From the NCBI GenBank assembly GCA_963771435.1, contig CAVYTF010000014.1, positions 25,406 through 89,405 of the forward strand: 64,000 bases of DNA, given 5' to 3'. Below the pieces are notes generated by a model that saw only the letters and a program-made list of their open reading frames with translations, searched no databases and was not told the DNA's origin. Positions 26,102-33,228 of the stretch are shown one piece after another (the stretch's first letter is position 1; each line of letters starts with the position of its first letter). The stretch comes from CAVYTF01 sp963771435. Its GTDB lineage: Bacteria; Bacteroidota; Bacteroidia; Chitinophagales; Chitinophagaceae. Position numbers and translations under genes: made by a program.

Positions 26102-26785
26102 TTACAAATCAAATTTATATCCGACGCCTTTAACTGTAGTAACACAGTCTATGCCTAATTTTTGCCGTATTTTGCGTATATGAACATCAATAGTTCTATC
26201 GCCTACTATCACTTCATTGCCCCAGACCTGGCTTAGTATTTCGTTCCTTAAAAAAACGCGCCCCGGTTTTGAAGCAAGCAGATAGAGCAACTCAAATTCT
26301 TTTTTTGCAAGCATGATATCATTGCCCTTGATAGTAATGATAAATTTTACCGGGTCAATTGTTACTTCTCCGATCTTAAGGACCTTGTCATCAGCATCAT
26401 CTTTGTTTACTCTTCTGAACAGTGCATTTACACGGCTAACTAAAACTTTAGGGCTGATGGGTTTGGTAACATAATCATCAGCACCTACTTCAAGCCCTTT
26501 AATGTGAGAAGTTTCATCGTTTAATGCAGTAAGGAAAATAATAAGTGTTTTTTCAAAAGCAGGTTGTTCCCGAAGCTCCTGGCATACTTCGTTCCCGTTT
26601 TTATGGGGCATCATTATATCAAGAATGATAAGATCGGGATTTAGCTTTTTTGCCTTGTCAATGGCTTCGTTGCCGTCTTTTGCATTGTGAACCTCGTATC
26701 CTTCTTTTGTTAAATTATAGTTTATTATTTCGAGTATATCCGGCTCGTCGTCAGCAATTAAAACTTTTTTATGCCTTATTTCCAT
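26102..26785 (-). CDS. phoB: Response regulator, PhoB/OmpR family
   Basis: 227 residues from ATG 26785; a TTG two codons upstream is in frame. The receiver domain has the acidic pair Asp12/Asp13 (IADDEPD), phospho-acceptor Asp56 (LIILDIMMP), Thr86 and Lys108 (VTKPISP). The OmpR-type winged-helix domain follows (residues about 130-226) with SQVWGNEVIVGDRTIDVHIRKIR, the recognition helix. It is likely to bind the GTAACATT repeats at 19110-19164. It is divergent from the 26829 gene with only 43 bases between starts. Confidence 0.9.
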   Translation of the reverse strand: MEIRHKKVLIADDEPDILEIINYNLTKEGYEVHNAKDGNEAIDKAKKLNPDLIILDIMMPHKNGNEVCQELREQPAFEKTLIIFLTALNDETSHIKGLEVGADDYVTKPISPKVLVSRVNALFRRVNKDDADDKVLKIGEVTIDPVKFIITIKGNDIMLAKKEFELLYLLASKPGRVFLRNEILSQVWGNEVIVGDRTIDVHIRKIRQKLGIDCVTTVKGVGYKFDL

Positions 26786-26801
26786 TAACAATATGTTTAC
26801 A

Positions 26802-26809
26802 CAAAATTA
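26802..26809 (-). promoter_or_regulatory. Candidate -7 box TAATTTTG for phoB
   Basis: Minus-strand match to TANNTTTG, 16 bases before the phoB ATG, in the short divergent gap shared with the 26829 gene. The -33 box is not clear. Confidence 0.35.
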
Positions 26810-26828
26810 ATTTTACTATTGTCAGTTT

Positions 26829-29090
26829 ATGCTAACACGGCATTATATAATTGTTAAGCATAGTATATGTATTTTTGATAAAATAAATATTTTGAAAAAC
26901 AGCGTGAGAGTATTTGCCATTCTTTTCTTCATTACCTACACCATTAGTTTTTCATGTATAGTTAATGCACAAGCAGGCAATTCCCCTGAAATACCTTTGA
27001 TGCGGCAGATCTTTCACGAAAACATCAATAAGACGCAACAGGCAATTCTGGATGCTGACGGAGTAGCGGATGGCCAGTTTGCCATGTCAAATGACTCTGT
27101 TTTAAATGCAAAAGTTACCTATGCTGTTACTCTAAGCGTAGACAGTTTACAAAATGCCATTGAAACTGATACTTCTCTTACTAACAACAATAAAATAAAA
27201 TTTCTGCGGGGGCTGAACGAAGCAATGGTTATCTTCTTAAGAGAATATAAGTTCAGAACAATAAAGCCCATTTTATTTGGTGACCTTATAAAAGCATTTG
27301 GTGAAGGAATTGTATTGGAAAAAAAGAATGAACCCATTACCCCGATAATTCAAAAATATGACCTGGATATTGGAAATATATTGATCCGCACAATTGCTTA
27401 CGACAATAATGTTGACGCGGACAATTGCAAAGCGATCCTGGTTATGAAAGATTGTAAACGGCATCCTGAAAAAGCCTTGACTATTTTAAGCGAACATCCC
27501 GAAATACCCTATGCAGACAGCCTTATTGTTGCCGCAGCTTACAAATATCCCGAAGCGCTTTATGATTATGCCGCCGCTCCAAATGCCCTAAGCGACACCA
27601 TAAGGGCAAATACCGACTCGCTTGTAAAAACAATTGCTTATATGGCCGGTTTAAAATCGGGCAGGCAATATTTTCCATTTCTTGATAATCTTTACAGGGG
27701 CAGGCTGAGCTATAAGGAAGTAGATTCCGTGATGGGCGACAGCCTGAAATATTTTAATTTACTGGTGCAGACAGAAATAGATTACGCCAACAGGATAAGA
27801 AAACATGACACCCCGATGGGCCTTAAAGCGCTGGATTATAAGCTCACCATCACTGCTTCTTTATTTGTAAATGTAATTAACGGGCTGCACGAATCGCCCG
27901 ATGAAATACGCTTTAAAATATTAAAACCTCTAACTCCCCAACAATTATATTACCTGGCAGTTATGGAGGAGGAAATAATTTATACATCCAGTTATGTCCG
28001 GGGGGTTTATCCGGATATTTTTAAAAAACTGAAACCTCCACGCGGAGATTCTTTGCTTCTCAGCGTTTGTTTTGACCATTTTAAAAAATGGATAAGAATG
28101 GCGGCTGATTATAATGAACTTGACGATTTTTTAAAGCGGATGGACAAAGGAAATGCTGAATTGCTGATGAAGGCATTTGTAGACAGGCTGGACAAGACAG
28201 AAAGCCTTGAAGATGCTGTGGACGTGGCCGATGCCTACTCAAGCATTTCAGACAAAGCCGTGCAGCATCTTATTTTAAGCGAGGTGCAGAAAAACTTACG
28301 CATCGCAAGAAATGACAGTAACGAAAGGGCGACAAATATTTACAACATACTCAATATCTTGTTTATTTCAATGAATGACAGCAACCATGTTGATGTTTCA
28401 AAAGAGTTGGGTATTCAGCCGGTTTATATTATGCCCAACAAATCGCTGCAGGACAGTGCGGGCAAAATAATCGTTCAACAATTTTTTTACAGCGATAAAG
28501 ACGGCAAACAGGTGTACCAGGATTTTGTGAACAGCTTTGATAATGCCAACTGGAAAATATCGGACGATAAGGAATGGATCACGGTTTCTTCCAAACATGG
28601 CACACCCGTGGTTATTTATGCAAACAAACCTTTGGGGGGTGAATTTGAGAACAAAGATGAGGACGCACAAAAAGACCTTTGCGCTTATTTAAGGGAAAAT
28701 GAATATGACCCTACTTTTGTGATACACCGTGGCCATAGTTATCATCTCAACTCTACTTTGGAAAAATTAGCGGGTTCTGCAAAAGTTGTTTTGCTTGGCA
28801 GTTGCGGTGGCTATCAAAGCCTGAATAAAGTTCTTGGCACCTGCCCCGAAGCGCAGATCATTGCCTCCAAACAAACAGGCAGCGGCAGCATTAACCAGCC
28901 AATGATAAACATCATGATGGAAACTTTGAGAGAAGGGAAGGATCTTAACTGGCCTGAAATGTGGAAAAAGTTCAATGGCATTTTTGGAAAAAACTCACTG
29001 TTTGAAGATTATATTCCCCCTTACAAAAACCTCGGCGCTGTGTTTATCATTGCTTATAATAAGCTAATGGATAAGGAAAGCGATCAATAA
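26829..29090 (+). CDS. Large secreted protein with possible clan CD cysteine-peptidase dyad
   Basis: 753 residues from ATG 26829. In-frame TTG 26892 or GTG 26904 would start cleanly at a signal peptide (VRVFAILFFITYTISFSCIVNAQ), so the first 21-25 residues are doubtful. The long middle is helical, with no family I recognise. The C-terminal part has FVIHRGHSYHLNSTL (His633, His636) followed after about 20 residues by VVLLGSCGGYQSL (Cys659). A hydrophobic strand ending His-Gly-like, then a strand ending Ser/Ala-Cys-Gly-Gly, is the catalytic layout of clan CD peptidases (caspases, gingipains, clostripain). The adjacency to phoB suggests co-regulation. Peptidase activity is an inference. Confidence 0.6.
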   Translation: MLTRHYIIVKHSICIFDKINILKNSVRVFAILFFITYTISFSCIVNAQAGNSPEIPLMRQIFHENINKTQQAILDADGVADGQFAMSNDSVLNAKVTYAVTLSVDSLQNAIETDTSLTNNNKIKFLRGLNEAMVIFLREYKFRTIKPILFGDLIKAFGEGIVLEKKNEPITPIIQKYDLDIGNILIRTIAYDNNVDADNCKAILVMKDCKRHPEKALTILSEHPEIPYADSLIVAAAYKYPEALYDYAAAPNALSDTIRANTDSLVKTIAYMAGLKSGRQYFPFLDNLYRGRLSYKEVDSVMGDSLKYFNLLVQTEIDYANRIRKHDTPMGLKALDYKLTITASLFVNVINGLHESPDEIRFKILKPLTPQQLYYLAVMEEEIIYTSSYVRGVYPDIFKKLKPPRGDSLLLSVCFDHFKKWIRMAADYNELDDFLKRMDKGNAELLMKAFVDRLDKTESLEDAVDVADAYSSISDKAVQHLILSEVQKNLRIARNDSNERATNIYNILNILFISMNDSNHVDVSKELGIQPVYIMPNKSLQDSAGKIIVQQFFYSDKDGKQVYQDFVNSFDNANWKISDDKEWITVSSKHGTPVVIYANKPLGGEFENKDEDAQKDLCAYLRENEYDPTFVIHRGHSYHLNSTLEKLAGSAKVVLLGSCGGYQSLNKVLGTCPEAQIIASKQTGSGSINQPMINIMMETLREGKDLNWPEMWKKFNGIFGKNSLFEDYIPPYKNLGAVFIIAYNKLMDKESDQ

Positions 29091-29098
29091 AGCGAAAA

Positions 29099-29488
29099 TT
29101 ATTTTGCCAGCCCTCTGGGAATATTGGGACTTTCGGGGTTTACACTCAACTTTAATAATTTAGGCTGCACGATCAGATCCATGTCTTCCATGGGAACGGC
29201 GCCAAGCAACACTTTATCTCCCATAATAATTGCGCCCACAAAACAACTCCTGTTTTCAAAACTCACTTTTACGGGGCCTGCATAAGGAACGGTGTGCGAG
29301 CCGCCATCGGCAGTTGTGGCTTCTCTTGTTTCCAGCGTGGCGAGTTGCAGTTGTGTTGCGATATGCTGCGGTAATACCAAATAGGTAGCGCCCGTATCAA
29401 CCAAACATTTTGTTGGCAAGGATTGCAGATCTGGTTTAACGGGATTTGAAAGCGTGATATTTGAATATACTAAACCCATGGCGCTCAT
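29099..29488 (-). CDS. Clan AA (retropepsin-like) aspartic protease
   Basis: 129 residues; a second ATG at 29479 (MGLVYSNITLSNP) may be the true start. LVDTGATYLVLP at 29-40 carries the catalytic Asp31 in the DTGAT motif of single-domain retroviral-type aspartic proteases. VLLGAVPMEDMDLIVQP near 92-108 is the second hydrophobic-Gly motif of the flap-closing strand. Such proteins work as homodimers. There is no signal peptide, so it is probably cytoplasmic. The convergent neighbour ends 8 bases away. Substrate unknown. Confidence 0.85.
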   Translation of the reverse strand: MSAMGLVYSNITLSNPVKPDLQSLPTKCLVDTGATYLVLPQHIATQLQLATLETREATTADGGSHTVPYAGPVKVSFENRSCFVGAIIMGDKVLLGAVPMEDMDLIVQPKLLKLSVNPESPNIPRGLAK

Positions 29489-29517
29489 TTATGCAAATAT
29501 AAGTTAGAGTGAAATAT

Positions 29518-30063
29518 TCACGTTACAACCTCCAGTTGAGATTTAGTTTTGAATCCCTCTTTTATAAACCGGTTTGTAAACCCTGAAAAAAATATGATAA
29601 GCCCTAATGCTAACATTGGCAAACAATCAGCAAGATAATGGGCTGCGGAATCGAAGGGGAACAATTTTCCCTGTTGCAAAAAAATATATTTAAAGAAATT
29701 CCAGCCAAGAAAACCAAGCCTATAAAGCAGATAGCCAATAATAAAAACAATTAAGGAATTTACCCAAAACCAATGTTGCTTAATAGATATACCCAAAGAA
29801 ATAATAAAAGCCACAAGTAGACCTAATGATGCAAAATAATAAGGATAATCAATAGCAGCTATAAGTCTTGATTTATCATATGATTCTCTTAGCCATTTTT
29901 GAGTAAATACCTCACGCCATTTTAAATCATGTAAATAGGAAAGCTCCTTAAACGCTTCAATAAAAAACCATGCGGCTATTAAGTGAAGTAATATCAGCCG
30001 CCAGTTAATGCGGGATATGAATTTGTTTAGTTTAATTGTGTTCATCTTTTTCATAACCCCCAA
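29518..30063 (-). CDS. Integral membrane protein of unknown function
   Basis: 181 residues with about four hydrophobic helices (near 25-45, 80-100, 105-125 and 145-165). The first residues MGVMKKMNTIKLN contain alternative starts at residues 4 and 7. The pattern (one short helix, a polar loop with LHDLKWREVF, then three helices) resembles small DoxX-like membrane proteins, but no signature confirms that. A+T-rich. It lies 30 bases upstream of the protease gene on the same strand. Confidence 0.6.
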   Translation of the reverse strand: MGVMKKMNTIKLNKFISRINWRLILLHLIAAWFFIEAFKELSYLHDLKWREVFTQKWLRESYDKSRLIAAIDYPYYFASLGLLVAFIISLGISIKQHWFWVNSLIVFIIGYLLYRLGFLGWNFFKYIFLQQGKLFPFDSAAHYLADCLPMLALGLIIFFSGFTNRFIKEGFKTKSQLEVVT

Positions 30064-30070
30064 AAATTAA

Positions 30071-30096
30071 AGCCGTTGATAAACTTACCAACGGCT
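30071..30096 (-). terminator. Rho-independent terminator for the 30120-30758 gene
   Basis: AGCCGTTG at 30071-30078 and CAACGGCT at 30089-30096 form an 8-bp stem. On the minus strand it is followed by TTTAATTTTTG. It lies 24 bases past the gene's stop. Confidence 0.75.
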
Positions 30097-30119
30097 TATA
30101 AAAGATCTTATTTAATACT

Positions 30120-30758
30120 TTAATCCCCTGCCATCTTTGTCACGATCGGGCTCCAGACCAGCGCGTCGCTGTCGTTGCCTTTGTAAGCGGAAGAAAATGG
30201 ATAGTTTGTTCCCGGAACAAAACCGGTAAGCGTCATGGTGTGCCCGTTGCAACTGCGATGAAACCAATCGTCCGGGCTGGCAGGCGCAGGGCCATAAAAC
30301 GGGTTCCAAAAGGAGAACACAGCGCCGTGGTCGTAGTAACCTGGTTTATCAACGGCTAAAACAAAACTGCCTGCTTTTTGCCCCCGTTCTACCGTGAAAC
30401 CTGTCGTTACGCCCATTTCATGGTGCGCCGGTTCTTTTGCCAGCGGGAAGCCGGTGCCCTGCAAAGTTGCCAGGTCGCCGCCCGATTGAATATTGATCTG
30501 GTCGCCTAGAATGCCTAATGACTTTATCAGCGCCTCCCTTGCCGTATTTTTTTCCGTTACAGATACATTGTTGCCGGTGGCAACATTGCCCAATAGATCA
30601 TGAAAGACACCCTGGCCGCTGGTTACGCTCGTTAATTCCCCATTCAGAAACGTGAAAGCTTTGCTGGCAGTGGTGCCTTTGATACCTGCGGTGGCGGTTT
30701 CGTCTAACTTGGCGTCAGGATAATTGCTGTAATCCGTGATGATTTTGTAATTACTCAT
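30120..30758 (-). CDS. Hypothetical protein, possible fibronectin III-like fold
   Basis: 212 residues, no signal peptide (MSNYKIITDYSNYPDAKLDE). A helical segment (KNTAREALIKSLGILGDQINIQSGGDLATLQGTGFPLAKEP) is followed by a strand-rich half with FWNPFYGP and GHTMTLTGFVPGTNYPFSSAYKG. This arrangement resembles Bacteroidota proteins annotated as fibronectin type III-like, in which GFPLAK and a final strand set recur. The role is unknown. It has a terminator behind it, and its upstream region contains the 42-bp tandem repeat. Confidence 0.6.
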   Translation of the reverse strand: MSNYKIITDYSNYPDAKLDETATAGIKGTTASKAFTFLNGELTSVTSGQGVFHDLLGNVATGNNVSVTEKNTAREALIKSLGILGDQINIQSGGDLATLQGTGFPLAKEPAHHEMGVTTGFTVERGQKAGSFVLAVDKPGYYDHGAVFSFWNPFYGPAPASPDDWFHRSCNGHTMTLTGFVPGTNYPFSSAYKGNDSDALVWSPIVTKMAGD

Positions 30759-30810
30759 AATTGTAAATTTTAAGTGTTATTGATCAAGATCATAAATTAC
30801 TACCCGGTTT

Positions 30811-31080
30811 AAAACGCTCGTTGAGATCATTTCCGTGCTACTTTTTGCGGCGGAAACGCTCGTTGGGATCGTTTCCATGCTACTTTTTGCGGCGGAAACG
30901 CTCGTTGGGATCGTTTCCATGCTACTTTTTGCGGCGGAAACGCTCGTTGAGATCATTTCCATGCTACTTTTTGTGACGGAAACGCTCGTTGGGATCATTT
31001 CCATGCTACTTTTTATGGCGGAAACGCTCGTTGGGATCATTTCCATGCTACTTTTTGCGACGGAAACGCTCGTTGGGATC
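30811..31080. repeat. 42-bp minisatellite, about 6.4 copies
   Basis: Units begin at 30811, 30853, 30895, 30937, 30979, 31021 and 31063, each 42 bases. The consensus starts GAAACGCTCGTTGGGATC, continues through RTTTCCATGC and ends TACTTTTTGCGGCG. Copies differ at a few positions (CG/CA before TTTC, GCGGCG/GTGACG/ATGGCG). Within a unit GAAACG and CGTTTC form an inverted repeat. As 42 is a multiple of 3, every frame stays open. Both strands therefore give false repetitive reading frames. Confidence 0.92.
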
Positions 31081-31194
31081 ATATTATTTAAGTGAAGTTG
31101 CAGCAAGCCGTTTGTTTTTTCATTAATTGCAAAGCGAATATAAATAATTCTCCATTTGAATAAGCCAAAATTTTTTTCCAAAATATCATGCGCA

Positions 31195-31225
31195 TAAAAA
31201 ACCGCCTCAATCGTGGTTGAGGCGG
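31195..31225 (-). terminator. Rho-independent terminator for the WXXGXW-repeat gene
   Basis: CCGCCTCAA (31202-31210) and TTGAGGCGG (31217-31225) form a perfect 9-bp stem with a 6-base loop, followed on the minus strand by TTTTTTATG. It lies 27 bases past the stop at 31252. Confidence 0.85.
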
Positions 31226-31251
31226 CAGTTTTTATGCGATCTTTTTGCAAC

Positions 31252-31551
31252 TTATCTCCAATGGCCCGCTTTCCAGAAATAACGGCCGCGTGGCCCGGTT
31301 GCCCAATAGCCGCGAACCCATTCCCTTCTTCCGCGTGGAGGAAGCGCCCAATAGCCGGGCTGCCAAACATAAGCGCCGCCGCGCGTAACATATTCGCCTT
31401 CAACCCAAATGTGGCGGGGCGATGGCGCTGCGGGGCGAACAATAACGGGGTCAACAGGCCTAACGGTAACGTAAACCTGCGCCTGGGTAACGGTTGCAAA
31501 GCCCGCTGTCAATGCGAAAGCGAGCATGAGATTAAAGAATACTTTTTTCAT
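31252..31551 (-). CDS. YXWXGXW/WXXGXW repeat secreted protein
   Basis: 99 residues with a signal peptide (MKKVFFNLMLAFALTAGFATV, then TQAQ). The mature part carries four aromatic-Gly repeats: IWVEGEYV, VWQPGYWA, EWVRGYWA and FWKAGHW. This is the signature of the WXXGXW (YXWXGXW) repeat family, small periplasmic or surface proteins of unknown role. The Arg- and Pro-rich linkers (PPRGRR, GPRGRY) are usual. A clear terminator follows, so it is a single-gene unit. Confidence 0.85.
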   Translation of the reverse strand: MKKVFFNLMLAFALTAGFATVTQAQVYVTVRPVDPVIVRPAAPSPRHIWVEGEYVTRGGAYVWQPGYWALPPRGRREWVRGYWATGPRGRYFWKAGHWR

Positions 31552-31637
31552 AAAATTTTTTATTTTTTAGTAAGACAAATTAAGTGCCCAAAGGTTATAA
31601 AAATAATTTTAATTAACAATAGCGTTGTTAAACCGCC

Positions 31638-32861
31638 CTAACTTTTTAGCGAAAAAGACTGGGTTGCCGCTTTGCGGGATGGGATCCAGGCGGAAAGCAG
31701 CGCAACTATAAAGACGGTGGCGGCGACGAGCACAAAATCGAACGCGGCCATTTTTACGGGGTAATAATCAATGATGAACGAGCCGCCCTGCAACGGTATC
31801 AAATGGAAATGCAACTGCGCTTCGCACACGGCAAGCGCAAGCAGGATGCCCGCCACGCCGCCCACGCCGCCCAGCAAAACGCCTTCGCTGAGGAAAATTT
31901 GCTGAACGAGGCCGTTGTTGGCGCCCATGGCCTTGAGCACGGCAATGTCTTTTTGTTTTTCCAGGACAAGCATGGTGATGGCGCCCACCATGTTGAAGGA
32001 CGCGATGAGCAATATGAGGGTAAGGATGGCGTAAATGACCCACCGTTCAATTTCCATAACAGTGAACAGGCTTTGGTTCTGCTGAAAACGGGTCTGCACC
32101 AGGAAATTGCCGCCAAGCGCCTGCTGAAGGTTTTGTTTTACTTTATCTGTTTCATTTGTGTTGATGACCGACAGTTCCACGCTGCTGACTTCGTCCGCCT
32201 GCAGGTTCAGCATGTATTGAACAAAGCCGATATTGGTGAAAGCATATTTGTTGTCGAACTCCTCCTGTATGCTGAACGCTCCGGAGACACCGACGTTGTA
32301 GGAATTCATGGCATCCGCGCTGTTGAAGTTTTTTGCATCGCGGTTCGGGAGGTATAAAATAAGCGGTGTGCTGGTTTTTGCAGGATCAATTTCCACAGCG
32401 TTCTCAATGCCTTCCCCAATAACAAGCAATGGGGAATCAACTGAACCGAGGTTGTATTGGCCGCGTTCAATATGGCTGGGGTCGCCCACGCGGGTAACGG
32501 CGGTAAAGTTGCTGTCCACCCCTTTTAAATAAATGATGGACTGATCATCGCCGTTTACGAGCAGGGCTTTTTCTTCCGCGACAAGGCTTATTTGTTTAAC
32601 CCCGCGCACCGCTGCAATTTTTTGTATTTGCGCGGTTGGCAGTTGCATAAATTTTCCATGAGCCGGCGCTATTTTTATATCAGCGTAGAAGTCGCCGTAC
32701 AGATTCTTGACTAAATCCTCAAAGCCGTTAAAAACACTCAGAATTATGATGAGCGAAGCCGTTCCCACGGCAATGGCAGCAACGCTTATCCATGCAATAA
32801 CATTGATGGCATTGGTGGTTTTCTTTGATTTGAAATATCTCCAGGCAAATAATAGTTTCAA
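31638..32861 (-). CDS. LolC/LolE-type ABC transporter permease (MacB-FtsX family)
   Basis: 407 residues with N-terminal TM helix (about 20-45, NVIAWISVAAIAVGTASLIIILSVFNGFEDLV), a large periplasmic domain to about residue 270, then three TM helices (about 275-300, 320-350, 370-395). The N-terminus FAWRYFKSKK and the DIAVLKAMGAN loop after TM2 are typical of lipoprotein-releasing permeases. It extracts outer-membrane lipoproteins from the inner membrane with a LolD ATPase, which is not in this window. Unusually G+C-rich codons compared with its neighbours. Confidence 0.88.
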   Translation of the reverse strand: MKLLFAWRYFKSKKTTNAINVIAWISVAAIAVGTASLIIILSVFNGFEDLVKNLYGDFYADIKIAPAHGKFMQLPTAQIQKIAAVRGVKQISLVAEEKALLVNGDDQSIIYLKGVDSNFTAVTRVGDPSHIERGQYNLGSVDSPLLVIGEGIENAVEIDPAKTSTPLILYLPNRDAKNFNSADAMNSYNVGVSGAFSIQEEFDNKYAFTNIGFVQYMLNLQADEVSSVELSVINTNETDKVKQNLQQALGGNFLVQTRFQQNQSLFTVMEIERWVIYAILTLILLIASFNMVGAITMLVLEKQKDIAVLKAMGANNGLVQQIFLSEGVLLGGVGGVAGILLALAVCEAQLHFHLIPLQGGSFIIDYYPVKMAAFDFVLVAATVFIVALLSAWIPSRKAATQSFSLKS

Positions 32862-32902
32862 AGGAATGGTTTATGAACATTTTGCCGATGGTGGCAAAGG
32901 AG

Positions 32903-33145
32903 TTATCGGGTAATTTCCTCCTGGCGCTTTAATTGCTTTTCCCTTTTCCACCATTGGTAGCCAATAAAACCAACAATAGCGAATGGCATCAGGGCGAGGT
33001 ATAAGATACCTGCGTTCAAACCTTTTGCAGGGCCTTCGCCCATTTGCTGGGCTGTTTTAGAGCAGATGGAACATTGGGAAAATGACGGGGAGAAATAAAA
33101 AGTAAAAAGTAAAAAGTAAAATAGGAAGATGAGTTTCTTGTTCAT
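32903..33145 (-). CDS. Small secreted/membrane protein with CxxC
   Basis: 80 residues from ATG 33145 (MNKKLIFLFYFLLFTFYFSP). The longer frame from 33190 begins before a natural signal peptide and is unlikely. After the signal comes SQCSICSKTAQQMGEGPAKGLNAG with a CSIC pair, then one TM helix (ILYLALMPFAIVGFIGYQWW) and a basic tail. This small family is common in Bacteroidota and has no known function. The signal peptide is itself encoded by a four-unit TAAAAAG heptamer array (33096-33123). Confidence 0.72.
   Translation of the reverse strand: MNKKLIFLFYFLLFTFYFSPSFSQCSICSKTAQQMGEGPAKGLNAGILYLALMPFAIVGFIGYQWWKREKQLKRQEEITR
33096..33123. repeat. Heptamer array inside a signal-peptide coding region
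   Basis: Plus strand TAAAAAG three times then TAAAATA. On the minus strand it encodes the core of the signal peptide of the 32903-33145 gene (about residues 8-17). Gain or loss of one unit would shift that frame. Confidence 0.75.
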
Positions 33146-33171
33146 GCGCGGCTTTTTCTGGAACAAAGGTA

Positions 33172-33203
33172 AAATAAAAAATCCCTTCACAGGATGAAGG
33201 GAT
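33172..33203 (-). terminator. Rho-independent terminator for typA
   Basis: ATCCCTTCA (33181-33189) and TGAAGGGAT (33195-33203) make a 9-bp stem with loop CAGGA. On the minus strand it is followed by TTTTTTATTTTA. It lies 26 bases beyond the typA stop. Confidence 0.88.
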
Positions 33204-33228
33204 CTTTGCGTTATAAAATAGGTCCTGT

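Noticed and set aside
30811..31080. CRISPR array (42-bp repeats)
   Set aside because: Units abut without unique spacers; differences are scattered substitutions.
30777..31499. Minus-strand frame of 240 codons and plus-strand frame 30835-31095 with 14-residue repeats
   Set aside because: Both are forced open by the 42-bp repeat (a multiple of 3). They lack signal or fold, and one overlaps the WXXGXW-repeat gene.
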